11,621 nucleotides of DNA from assembly GCA_023406915.1 (NCBI GenBank), contig JAEXTR010000302.1, forward strand, positions 1 through 11,621. The letters are read 5' to 3'. Shown piece by piece: positions 1 to 6,405 of this stretch (positions are counted from its first letter, which is position 1; each line of letters begins with the position of its first letter). Below the pieces are notes generated by a model. It was given only the letters and a program-made list of their open reading frames with translations. It had not been told where the DNA came from and made no database searches. This DNA comes from Bacteroidota bacterium (GTDB taxonomy: Bacteria > Bacteroidota > Ignavibacteria > Ignavibacteriales > Ignavibacteriaceae). A program made the translations under genes and the position numbers.

Positions 1-438
1 ACCCGCAACGCTGATGCCCATGTGTACGAAAAGGCGTGTCCTCTCTTTGTTCCACTCGCAGAAGAGGGATGGCTTGATCACGAAGCGACTGAGTTGATTG
101 CTTACGATTATCTCAGTGAACTCAAGCAGAACGATATTGATACCCTGATTCTGGGATGTACTCACTACCCGCTTCTGAAGGAGATCATTCAGCGCGCTGT
201 AGGGGAAGAAGTACATCTGATTGACAGCGGCGTGGCTGCTGCACTGACCCTGATGGATGAAATCGGACCAGAAAACAGCTCAGCAGTGCATACGCCTCCG
301 GTGCATCATTTTTATGTAAGTGATTTGCCCGAACGATTCAAAGACGCTGCAGAACGGTTTTTGGGCAAAGAAATATCAGCACTTGAAAAGGTTGAACTGG
401 ATACCCTCATCAGGCTCCACAGCACGAAACGGGCGTGA
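1..438 (+). CDS. murI: Glutamate racemase, C-terminal part (5' end outside window)
   Basis: This is the last 145 codons of glutamate racemase, which interconverts L- and D-glutamate in the cytoplasm to supply D-Glu for peptidoglycan. The frame is open from base 1, so the GTG at position 22 is an internal valine codon and not a start. Two family signatures are visible: ACPLFVPL followed by EEGW near the fragment start, and LGCTHYPLL, whose cysteine (codon 157-159) is the second of the two catalytic cysteines. The first cysteine and the N-terminal half lie off the left edge. A full enzyme has about 260-270 residues, so a little over half is present. It ends at TGA 436-438, only 45 bp from the convergent ansA stop. 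Identification is secure from the motifs. Confidence 0.95.
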   Translation, partial: TRNADAHVYEKACPLFVPLAEEGWLDHEATELIAYDYLSELKQNDIDTLILGCTHYPLLKEIIQRAVGEEVHLIDSGVAAALTLMDEIGPENSSAVHTPPVHHFYVSDLPERFKDAAERFLGKEISALEKVELDTLIRLHSTKRA

Positions 439-463
439 TCATCGGTGCATCTGCATCAATGAT
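438..463. terminator. Imperfect stem-loop between convergent murI and ansA; possible weak bidirectional terminator
   Basis: Bases 438-449 (ATCATCGGTGCA) pair with 452-463 (TGCATCAATGAT) in a 12-position stem with one C-A mismatch and one G-T wobble; the apical pair would open to give a 4-base loop. It occupies most of the gap between two convergent genes, where a shared terminator is expected. It lacks a GC-rich core and neither side has a good T-run, so termination is only an inference. Confidence 0.3.
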
Positions 464-483
464 TGTATTGACCATCCTGCGTT

Positions 484-1503
484 TTAAATAATCTTCCTCT
501 TATAGGGAATCAGGCTGCCCGGCTTTTCATCGAAGAGATCATCAAGCACCTTCGGGTCACGGGTTTTGGAGAGCAGCAGCATCAGCTTAATTCTTGCCTT
601 CTGACCATTGAGGTAATCCGCAAAAATCACTCCCAGACCCTTCAGCCATTTACCGGCACCAGGGTAACCGTAGATACTGAGCGTTTCACCGGCAGGACAC
701 CTGGAGACTAGTACAACCGGAACCCCCTTTTGCACAGCATACTCAATGCCCGAGAATGCAGGCGGGGGCACATTCCCCACACCCATTGCTTCAACCACGA
801 GACCTTTAGCTCCACTGTCAACTGAATAACGGAAAAACTTGTCGTTCATACCGGCATAGCATTTAATCAGGTCAACTGAAGGTTCGATTGAATCGGTCTC
901 AATATACTCAAGTTTGCGGGGCAGGCGATTATAAAACACCCTGCCACGATCAACGATCCCGAGCGATCCGAAGTCCAGACTTCTGAAGGTTTCAATGTCT
1001 TCGGTGTGGGTTTTTTGCACTTCGGCTGCAGCATTGACTTCACCATTCAGACACACCAGCACACCGATATTAACCGAGTTCTCCAGCAGACAAATCTGGA
1101 TCGAATCCATCAGATTGCGGGGACCATCCCAATCGGGTTCAGAGCTGTTCTTCATTGATCCGGTAAGCACTACAGGTATGGGGTTATTGATGGTCAGGTC
1201 TAGAAGGTACGCAGTTTCCTCAAGGGTATCGGTGCCGTGGGTGATGATGATGCCGTCATATTTCTTCATGGCGAGGAAGGAATTCACTGTATGAGAAAGC
1301 TTCATCATCAGATCAGGAGTCATGTGAGGACCGGGAAACTTACCGAAGTCAAAACTTTCAATCTGTGCGGATTCTCTTACATCCGGCATGAGATCAAGGA
1401 GCTCTTCACCGGAAAAATGAGGTACAGCGCCACCAGTCTCCGTATCTATTTTCATGGAGAAGGTGCCGCCGGTAAATATGATTAACAGGTTTTTCTTTTT
1501 CAT
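484..1503 (-). CDS. ansA: L-asparaginase, cytoplasmic (type I-like)
   Basis: Hydrolyses L-asparagine to aspartate and ammonia. The protein has 339 residues from the ATG at 1503. An in-frame TTG lies two codons further upstream (1509), but the ATG is preferred because it starts MKKKN directly before the first beta strand; neither has a clear Shine-Dalgarno site. All parts of the asparaginase active site are visible: TGGT near the N-terminus (Thr14, nucleophile), HGTDT (Thr91 and Asp92), and Lys164 in the VQKTHTED segment, which aligns with Lys162 of E. coli AnsB. The DGPRNLMDSI segment and the C-terminal GYPGAGKWLKGLG...ARIKLMLLL stretch are also typical of the family. There is no signal peptide, so a cytoplasmic enzyme is expected. 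It lies 71 bp downstream of the Asp-box gene on the same strand and may be co-transcribed or use its own promoter at 1530-1560. Substrate preference (Asn versus Gln) cannot be read from sequence. Confidence 0.93.
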   Translation of the reverse strand: MKKKNLLIIFTGGTFSMKIDTETGGAVPHFSGEELLDLMPDVRESAQIESFDFGKFPGPHMTPDLMMKLSHTVNSFLAMKKYDGIIITHGTDTLEETAYLLDLTINNPIPVVLTGSMKNSSEPDWDGPRNLMDSIQICLLENSVNIGVLVCLNGEVNAAAEVQKTHTEDIETFRSLDFGSLGIVDRGRVFYNRLPRKLEYIETDSIEPSVDLIKCYAGMNDKFFRYSVDSGAKGLVVEAMGVGNVPPPAFSGIEYAVQKGVPVVLVSRCPAGETLSIYGYPGAGKWLKGLGVIFADYLNGQKARIKLMLLLSKTRDPKVLDDLFDEKPGSLIPYKRKII

Positions 1504-1529
1504 TGCCAAGTTCAGATTATTTTAAGCAC

Positions 1530-1560
1530 TAAAATTACTCAGTTCCCTGAGATTGGCAAA
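1530..1560 (-). promoter_or_regulatory. Candidate Bacteroidota-type promoter for ansA
   Basis: On the minus strand, TTTG (1560-1557) is followed after 19 bases by TAATTTTA (1537-1530). This matches the Bacteroidota -33/-7 consensus TTTG ... TAnnTTTG at every fixed position except the last base. The -7 box lies about 27 bases upstream of the ATG at 1503, leaving room for a short leader. The match is by eye and AT-rich gaps give chance hits, so it is tentative. Confidence 0.4.
1538..1551 (-). repeat. Short hairpin with GNRA-type loop upstream of ansA
   Basis: CTCAG (1538-1542) and CTGAG (1547-1551) form a perfect 5-bp stem. In minus-strand RNA the loop is GGAA, a GNRA-type tetraloop, and the stem is followed by UAAUUUUA. 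It could be a weak terminator or attenuator after the Asp-box gene, but it also falls within the spacer of the candidate ansA promoter. Both readings remain open. Confidence 0.35.
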
Positions 1561-1574
1561 CTCTCCCCCGCTAC

Positions 1575-4064
1575 TTATTTTACCAGGATCATCTTACGGG
1601 TAAGACGGGCATCGCCAGTCTGAAGCGTAGAGAGGTATATCCCGCTCGGAAGGTTCTGAGCAAAAAACTCACGACTGTGTTTTCCGGCAGGAAGCACCTC
1701 CTGCACCAGAACCTGCACAACACTTCCCAATACATCATACACTTTCAGCGTAACAAATCCGGCTTTCGGAAGTGTGAACTCAAGCGTTGTTGAGGGATTA
1801 AACGGATTTGGATAATTCTGTGCAAGAGAGAAGGAGTATGGAACCTGCTCATCCTTCGGAATAACTGATACAGGTTCGGGTTCATAGAATAAGCGGCGGT
1901 AAACGGTACCATGGTCTCCCACAGCCACAGCATGGGCACCCCTGAACTGCTCAGATGAACTGATGAAAGCAAGACTACGGATATCAGATTGCAGAGTATC
2001 AAGGAAACGGTGCGTCTGGTCCTCCCACGATTCAGCAAAAGTATCGGTAGCATACAAGCGTCCCCCCTGCAGGAGAACAAATGCATTGGAAGGTGCGGTA
2101 GCCTTAAGATCAATCACGGGAAGCGAAACAGGAAAAGGCTTCACTGTGTGGGTTGCGAACCCATCATGGGTTACAATCACTGAGTCGGAGTGTTCGGTGA
2201 AAACATAACCGAAGTTTTCCGAACCAAATGTGACCTTCCAGAGGTCAGCGGTAGTGAAGAGTGATTGTTTAGTATATGAGCCAATGTGATAACTGCTTTT
2301 ATGGATAGCTCCACCCTTTCCAACTGCATAAATTTCACCATTACAGTAATCCATATCATTAAGTGTATCATAATAGGTTGTATGATATGTCATTCCCCAA
2401 GACAGCCCCTTGTTCATTGTAATATACATCCTGGTAGAAGAGGATGGTAGCATCAACGCGTTTTCCCCATCAACGATAAGGATTTTTTTAATATATTTTG
2501 TTGTATCAATCCCTAACCGGGAATTCCATGTCTGTCCACCATCAACTGTTTGTAGTATTTCACCTTTTGCAGTGCCAATCAAACCAGTTTGTTCATCGAA
2601 GAAACCGACTGCAGTAATGTCTGCATTAGCACCAGTATGAATAGTCTGCCATGTTTTTGCACTGTCTGTGCTTTTGAGTAGGACACCATTCTTTGTTCCG
2701 CAGTAAGCAACAGAGGGAGTGGGATAGGTAACTGAAGAAATATTACCGGAGATGGGTGGGGATTGTATTTGCCATACTTCAGGCTGAACGGTAAAACTAT
2801 AATCGCAGGTATCACCAACTGTGGGATTTGATGCGCTTCGCACCCTGACAAAGCATTCTTTGTTTAAGACATCAGGTAACAGCAGACCATGATATTCTTC
2901 TGCAGCCGGTACAGTCGCACCCAAGTACCAAGTTGATCCATTATCGGTGGTATATTCAATATTCACATATTCTACTTTGTTTGACCGCCAGGTAACGGGT
3001 ATTCTCTGTTTATTGCTAAAGATGTGTCCTGACCTTTTCGGGGTGAGGATGGTAATATCTTCATTCTGGTACTCATACTTAATGAAGTAAAGGGGTGAAT
3101 GGGCATCAAGAGTTCTCATTCCAAACAGATTGTAGCTATCCTGAAAATCGAATACTTCTGGGACTAAATCCTGTGGAAGCAGATATTGACGCCAACTTTT
3201 CCCCTCATCATTCGATTCCCACAACGAACCAGATCCGTAAACAAACGCCCTTTTGTTATCTGCAATATCCAGTTCCCTGAAATCTCCATTTGCAACAGGC
3301 GATGAAATATCAGTCCAGGTAAGACCATAATCAGTAGACCGATGGAGTTTGTTTAAACCACCTGTCGCAATGATAAAGTGATTATCATATTGCACCGCCG
3401 AATAAGCCCTGCCAGTATGAATCTTTTCGGGGTCATAAAAATCAATATCGTAAATCCAACCAAAAGAACCTGAACTGCTTACAAATGAAAACGATAATCC
3501 TGCATCAATACTTCGCAACATTACATAATCTCCACCAATCATAACAATATTTGGTGTGATCCATTTGACTACAATGAGAAAATTAGGGTGCACAGATGGA
3601 ATATCCTGCCAGCTGGATCCTCCTGAATTCGTACGAAAAATTCCTCCACCGTCTCCGGTAATAATCCCCTGAACGGGCGTAATAAAGTCTACTGATCTCA
3701 TTGGTCTTTGAGTCATGTAAAAACTATTATACCATGATTGTCCACTATTTGTGCTCTTTTTTACTAATCCGAGCCAACCAACTGCAAAACCAATCTGAGA
3801 GGATGCAAAGTCAAACTTAAACCAATCGGAATTCACAGGTGAGGCTGCAAATGTTTCCCCCCTATCAGGTGAACAATAGAAGGAATCTGTGGAAAGGATG
3901 AATACTGTATCAGCAGAAAACCATTGAACCATGCTCGCTTCCTCAGTGTATGGACCCACCTGACCATGAAAAACTTTTTTCCAATGCATTTCGTTTTGCG
4001 CGTTGACAACGCTTAAAGAGAGGAGAGAAACCAGAACGAATATGTAGAGAACCCTAACCATCAT
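1575..4064 (-). CDS. Secreted Asp-box/YCF48-type beta-propeller protein with central Ig-like domain and T9SS sorting domain
   Basis: An 829-residue exported protein whose biological role I do not recognise. Residues 1-22 are a Sec signal peptide (hydrophobic run, then VNAQ). Residues about 50-300 and 440-725 hold repeated Asp-box-like motifs (S/T-x-D/N-x-G-x-T/S-W/F), for example STNSGQSW (104-111), RSTDYGLTW (242-250), ESNDEGKSW (283-291) and QTVDGGQTW (505-513). These are typical of the blades of YCF48/sortilin/BNR-like beta-propellers. Between the blocks, residues about 336-427 (LTP...IPVTW...VNIEYTTDNGSTW...VRVRSASNP) resemble the Kre9/KNH-type Ig-like domain common in secreted proteins of this group. 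Residues about 741-829 are a T9SS type A sorting domain with QNYPNPFNPST and the terminal RKMILVK. A surface-attached or released location is therefore expected. Tandem ATGs lie at 4064 and 4061; AAAGG about 6 bases upstream supports the first. ansA follows on the same strand, but a functional link is not evident. No sialidase catalytic residues could be assigned, so enzyme activity should not be assumed. Confidence 0.88.
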   Translation of the reverse strand: MMVRVLYIFVLVSLLSLSVVNAQNEMHWKKVFHGQVGPYTEEASMVQWFSADTVFILSTDSFYCSPDRGETFAASPVNSDWFKFDFASSQIGFAVGWLGLVKKSTNSGQSWYNSFYMTQRPMRSVDFITPVQGIITGDGGGIFRTNSGGSSWQDIPSVHPNFLIVVKWITPNIVMIGGDYVMLRSIDAGLSFSFVSSSGSFGWIYDIDFYDPEKIHTGRAYSAVQYDNHFIIATGGLNKLHRSTDYGLTWTDISSPVANGDFRELDIADNKRAFVYGSGSLWESNDEGKSWRQYLLPQDLVPEVFDFQDSYNLFGMRTLDAHSPLYFIKYEYQNEDITILTPKRSGHIFSNKQRIPVTWRSNKVEYVNIEYTTDNGSTWYLGATVPAAEEYHGLLLPDVLNKECFVRVRSASNPTVGDTCDYSFTVQPEVWQIQSPPISGNISSVTYPTPSVAYCGTKNGVLLKSTDSAKTWQTIHTGANADITAVGFFDEQTGLIGTAKGEILQTVDGGQTWNSRLGIDTTKYIKKILIVDGENALMLPSSSTRMYITMNKGLSWGMTYHTTYYDTLNDMDYCNGEIYAVGKGGAIHKSSYHIGSYTKQSLFTTADLWKVTFGSENFGYVFTEHSDSVIVTHDGFATHTVKPFPVSLPVIDLKATAPSNAFVLLQGGRLYATDTFAESWEDQTHRFLDTLQSDIRSLAFISSSEQFRGAHAVAVGDHGTVYRRLFYEPEPVSVIPKDEQVPYSFSLAQNYPNPFNPSTTLEFTLPKAGFVTLKVYDVLGSVVQVLVQEVLPAGKHSREFFAQNLPSGIYLSTLQTGDARLTRKMILVK

Positions 4065-4200
4065 TCAGCCTTTGGTTGTATGTGTGGAGTAGTGATGATA
4101 GGCACTTGCCTGCTCAGTCTGACATAAAGGATATTTGAAGTAGTGAGTGCCTTGCTTTCTGAAACTGAACTTAAGTAAAAAAGAACCGAAATGCAACAAC

Positions 4201-4223
4201 CCGGAACTTACAGGAGATTCCGG
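4201..4223. repeat. Inverted repeat CCGGAA/TTCCGG
   Basis: CCGGAA (4201-4206) and TTCCGG (4218-4223) are perfect 6-bp complements separated by 11 bases. The spacing of the half-sites, about one and a half helical turns centre to centre, suits a dimeric DNA-binding protein better than an RNA hairpin. No regulator is identified. Confidence 0.35.
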
Positions 4224-4245
4224 CGTTATGGAAAGAGTATTGCAT

Positions 4246-4261
4246 TGCTGTAGCGGCAGCA
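4246..4261. repeat. Short inverted repeat TGCTG/CAGCA
   Basis: TGCTG (4246-4250) and CAGCA (4257-4261) are perfect 5-bp complements around a 6-base loop. It lies about 90 bases upstream of the + strand promoter. Repeats this short can arise by chance. Confidence 0.25.
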
Positions 4262-4317
4262 GGGAATCATCACCCAGAGCAGATTAATCTTTCGATGTTT
4301 TATACTTTGTATTATGC

Positions 4318-4333
4318 GTCACCGGATGGTGAC
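4318..4333. repeat. Palindrome GTCACC/GGTGAC just upstream of the nfu operon promoter
   Basis: GTCACC (4318-4323), a 4-base spacer GGAT, and GGTGAC (4328-4333) form a perfect 6+6 dyad. It ends 12 bases upstream of the -33 TTTG element at 4346, a usual position for an activator or upstream regulator site. It has no T-run, so it is not a terminator. Function as an operator is an inference from symmetry and position. Confidence 0.4.
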
Positions 4334-4345
4334 TGACCCTCTGCT

Positions 4346-4374
4346 TTTGACTGAAAAAAACAACAATACTTTTG
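4346..4374 (+). promoter_or_regulatory. Bacteroidota-type promoter of the nfu-ogt-tpiA operon
   Basis: TTTG (4346-4349) and TACTTTTG (4367-4374) match the -33 TTTG and -7 TAnnTTTG elements of Bacteroidota sigma factor promoters exactly, with a 17-base spacer. Transcription would start near 4381, giving a leader of about 30 bases that contains the GGAG site and leads to the ATG at 4411. It is the clearest promoter in the window. Confidence 0.65.
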
Positions 4375-4397
4375 TAAATTGCATAATTAAATAAACC

Positions 4398-4401
4398 GGA
4401 G
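4398..4401 (+). promoter_or_regulatory. Ribosome binding site that fixes the nfu start
   Basis: GGAG (4398-4401) lies 9 bases before the ATG at 4411. An in-frame TTG at 4402 directly abuts GGAG and so cannot use it. This supports the ATG as the start. Confidence 0.6.
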
Positions 4402-4410
4402 TTGAAAACT

Positions 4411-4953
4411 ATGTTATCTGTTGTTGATGTTGAATTAACACCGAATCCTCACGCAATTAAATTTGTATTAAATGACCGTTTGTTACAATTTGAAACCCGC
4501 CACTTCCACTCTGCTGAAGATGCCGTAAACGATCCTTTTGCTGCAGGTATCTTCAAACTGCCAGGTGTTGTATCAGTGTTTTATACCGGCAAATTTGTGA
4601 CCGTTGAAAAAACCAGAGATACAGACTGGGGAAAAATCCAGCGTCCATTCATTGAGTTTTTGATGAACTTTGACCGTTCCCTGATTCCAGAAGAGAAGAT
4701 GCCCACCGGTGCAGATGCTGAGTCAAGTGAACTGATGAAGAAGATTTATGCTGTGCTGAATGAAAAGATTATCCCGGCACTTGCATACGATGGTGGTGGA
4801 CTTGAAGTGATTGACCTTACTGGCTATCAGCTGAGCGTACGCTATCAGGGCGCATGCGGCAGCTGCCCCAGCGCAACTTCGGGCACATTAAATGCTATCC
4901 AGAGTTTGCTCCGGAAAGAAGTTGACCCGAATATTGAAGTGTACCCCGCATAA
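4411..4953 (+). CDS. nfu: Nfu-type iron-sulfur cluster carrier/scaffold protein
   Basis: A 180-residue cytoplasmic protein with two domains. Residues about 6-90 (TPNPHAIKFVL...) form the Nfu N-terminal domain known from mitochondrial and bacterial Nfu1-type proteins. Residues about 105-178 form the NifU-like C-terminal domain, with Cys149 and Cys152 in GACGSCPSA. This CxxC pair binds a [4Fe-4S] cluster shared between two monomers and delivers it to client enzymes. The start is the ATG at 4411 because of the GGAG site 9 bases upstream; the in-frame TTG at 4402 would add three residues without an RBS. It is the first gene of an operon, 21 bp ahead of ogt. Length and domain order are normal for the family. 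The clients are not known from this window. Confidence 0.92.
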   Translation: MLSVVDVELTPNPHAIKFVLNDRLLQFETRHFHSAEDAVNDPFAAGIFKLPGVVSVFYTGKFVTVEKTRDTDWGKIQRPFIEFLMNFDRSLIPEEKMPTGADAESSELMKKIYAVLNEKIIPALAYDGGGLEVIDLTGYQLSVRYQGACGSCPSATSGTLNAIQSLLRKEVDPNIEVYPA

Positions 4954-4974
4954 CACAAAAAGAAAGACCTCAAC

Positions 4975-5484
4975 ATGGCTGAACAGGAATTGCTGTATCA
5001 TTATCAGGTGGCTGTAAAAGGGCTGACCGTTGATTTCATCACCAGCGAAAAAGGTGTCCGTGCGATCTTTATCAATGAAGACCTCATCACCAGTGCTTTT
5101 CTTCCCGGGAAGAAAGGGAAGGATTTCGGACTGGGAACCCAGATCAAGGAATACCTGAGTGGAAAGCGGACTCAGTTTGATGTGCCGTTTGACATTGGCG
5201 GAACTCCATTCCAGAAATCTGTCTGGAAAAAGATTGCAGCCATTCCGTATGGTAAAACTACATCGTATCAGTCTATTGCACTGAAGCTGAAGAATGAAAA
5301 AGCTGTGCGGGCGGTGGGAACTGCCGTAGGCACTAATCCCCTGCCGCTGGTAATACCGTGCCACCGGGTGATCAATAAATCGGGCAAGCTGGGCGGTTTT
5401 TCTGCCGCCGGTGGAGGTGAAGCAGGTATTACTATTAAACAGGAATTACTCAGCCTGGAACAAGGTACCGGGAAGAAAAAATAA
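4975..5484 (+). CDS. ogt: Methylated-DNA--protein-cysteine S-methyltransferase (O6-alkylguanine-DNA alkyltransferase)
   Basis: A 169-residue suicide DNA-repair protein that moves alkyl groups from O6-alkylguanine to its own cysteine. The active site PCHRV is present with Cys129, preceded by NPLPLVI. Residues 76-125 form the DNA-binding winged-helix region: TPFQKSVWKKIAAIPYGKTTSYQSIA contains the conserved Tyr98, and VRAVGTAVGTNP contains the Arg112 that fills the gap left by the flipped base. After the active site, LGGFSAAGGGEAGITIKQELLSLE follows the family pattern. There is no Ada-type N-terminal metal-binding domain, so this is a stand-alone repair enzyme, not a transcriptional sensor. Only a weak purine-rich stretch (AAAAAGAAAG) precedes the ATG. 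It sits between nfu and tpiA with gaps of 21 and 29 bp, so co-transcription is likely; no damage-inducible site was seen. Confidence 0.94.
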   Translation: MAEQELLYHYQVAVKGLTVDFITSEKGVRAIFINEDLITSAFLPGKKGKDFGLGTQIKEYLSGKRTQFDVPFDIGGTPFQKSVWKKIAAIPYGKTTSYQSIALKLKNEKAVRAVGTAVGTNPLPLVIPCHRVINKSGKLGGFSAAGGGEAGITIKQELLSLEQGTGKKK

Positions 5485-5496
5485 CGATCTCACACG

Positions 5497-5503
5497 AAAG
5501 GAA
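5497..5503 (+). promoter_or_regulatory. Ribosome binding site of tpiA
   Basis: AAAGGAA lies about 10 bases before the ATG at 5514. It supports that start over the in-frame ATG at 5523, three codons downstream, for which the spacing would be too long. Confidence 0.5.
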
Positions 5504-5513
5504 ATCTGTACGA

Positions 5514-6269
5514 ATGAGGAAAATGATTATTGCCGGCAACTGGAAAATGAATACTACCATTACCGAAACAGTTGCCCTTATTTCTGCGATCAAAAATGAA
5601 CTGAAAAACGAAGCGCCAGCGTGCGAGGTCGTAGTATGTCCGCCGTTTACCTCACTGGAAACTGCCGGAACCGTCACCAAGGATTCTGTAATTGCCACCG
5701 GCGCACAGAATATGTACTTTGAAGAAAGCGGTGCCTATACGGGTGAGATTTCTGCAACCATGCTGAAAAGCGTAGGGTGCAAATATGTTATTCTCGGGCA
5801 CTCTGAGCGCAGAACCATCTTTAACGAGGGGAATGCACTCATTAACCGTAAACTCCACAAGGCACTGGAAAGCGGATTACTCCCAATCTTTTGTATCGGT
5901 GAAACCCTGGGTGAGCGTGAGAGTGGCGTGACATTCAAAGTGATTGAAACACAGGTACGGGAAGGTCTGACCGGTGTGAGTACCGACCAAATGAGTAAAG
6001 TGGTTATTGCCTACGAACCCGTTTGGGCAATTGGGACTGGCAAGACTGCAACACCAGATCAGGCTCAGGAAGTGCATGCATTTATCCGCGGGCTTCTGAA
6101 AGAGCTGTACGGTGCAGCAGTTGCTGATGCAACTGTAATACAGTATGGCGGCAGTGTGAATGCAGCAAACGCAAAGGAACTGCTTGGTCAGCCGGATATT
6201 GATGGTGCGCTGGTTGGCGGTGCGGCACTGAAGGCAGATCAATTCCTGACGATTATCCGCTCCTGCTAA
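5514..6269 (+). CDS. tpiA: Triosephosphate isomerase
   Basis: Interconverts dihydroxyacetone phosphate and glyceraldehyde 3-phosphate in glycolysis and gluconeogenesis. The 251-residue protein has the normal length and all landmarks of the TIM barrel: GNWKMN with Lys11, ILGHSERR with the catalytic His96, AYEPVWAIGTGKTA with the catalytic Glu168 and the phosphate-gripping loop 6, and YGGSVN plus GALVGGAAL, which bind the substrate phosphate. The start ATG at 5514 gives MRKMIIAGNWKMN, a usual N-terminus. It is the last gene of the nfu-ogt-tpiA operon and is followed 15 bp after its stop by a strong terminator. Its link with nfu and ogt looks like housekeeping co-expression and not a pathway. 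Confidence 0.97.
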   Translation: MRKMIIAGNWKMNTTITETVALISAIKNELKNEAPACEVVVCPPFTSLETAGTVTKDSVIATGAQNMYFEESGAYTGEISATMLKSVGCKYVILGHSERRTIFNEGNALINRKLHKALESGLLPIFCIGETLGERESGVTFKVIETQVREGLTGVSTDQMSKVVIAYEPVWAIGTGKTATPDQAQEVHAFIRGLLKELYGAAVADATVIQYGGSVNAANAKELLGQPDIDGALVGGAALKADQFLTIIRSC

Positions 6270-6284
6270 TTCTTACCTTTCATA

Positions 6285-6312
6285 AAAAAGCCCCGTATGT
6301 GCGGGGCTTTTT
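6285..6312. terminator. Strong bidirectional rho-independent terminator
   Basis: AAAAAGCCCCG (6285-6295) and CGGGGCTTTTT (6302-6312) form a perfect 11-bp stem with a 6-base loop (TATGTG). The core is GC-rich and the T-run on the + strand is mirrored by the A-run, which gives a U-run on the minus strand. It ends the tpiA operon and can also stop minus-strand transcription about 94 bp past the GH5 stop codon. Confidence 0.93.
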
Positions 6313-6329
6313 CATTTCATTATTTCACT

Positions 6330-6346
6330 CCTCAGCTGGTCTGAGG
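6330..6346. repeat. Second hairpin CCTCAG/CTGAGG downstream of the GH5 gene
   Basis: CCTCAG (6330-6335) and CTGAGG (6341-6346) form a perfect 6-bp stem with a 5-base loop, between the GH5 stop and the main terminator. It could stabilise the 3' end of the minus-strand transcript. It has no T-run of its own and shares the CTCAG/CTGAG arms with the hairpin at 1538-1551. Confidence 0.35.
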
Positions 6347-6405
6347 GATGCATCATTTCAGTTCTTAATCAATTTTTCATCGTCATGAAAATACAAGTTC
6401 ATTAC

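Larger units (their letters stand above)
4065..4410. other. Divergent intergenic region between the Asp-box gene and the nfu operon
   Basis: This 346-bp stretch holds no convincing gene. It separates two divergent start codons and should contain both promoters. A good + strand promoter is seen at 4346-4374. No exact TAnnTTTG box was found on the minus strand for the Asp-box gene. Three short perfect inverted repeats (4201-4223, 4246-4261, 4318-4333) lie upstream of the + strand promoter. The longest tidy ORF seen, 13 codons from ATG 4295, ends before the promoter and is not called. Confidence 0.7.

Noticed and set aside
995..1294. Open frame of 99 codons on the + strand within ansA
   Set aside because: It is antisense to a gene with a full asparaginase active site and has no domain-like content.
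4295..4336. 13-codon ORF (ATG 4295 to TGA 4334-4336) as a possible leader peptide
   Set aside because: It ends upstream of the candidate promoter, so it would not be on the nfu transcript, and it has no clear RBS or attenuator-type codon run.
4402..4410. TTG at 4402 as the nfu start
   Set aside because: The GGAG site directly abuts this codon, while it is 9 bases from the ATG at 4411.
4888..5364. Open frame of 158 codons on the minus strand across nfu and ogt
   Set aside because: It is antisense to two genes with clear catalytic motifs, and its protein shows no recognisable pattern.
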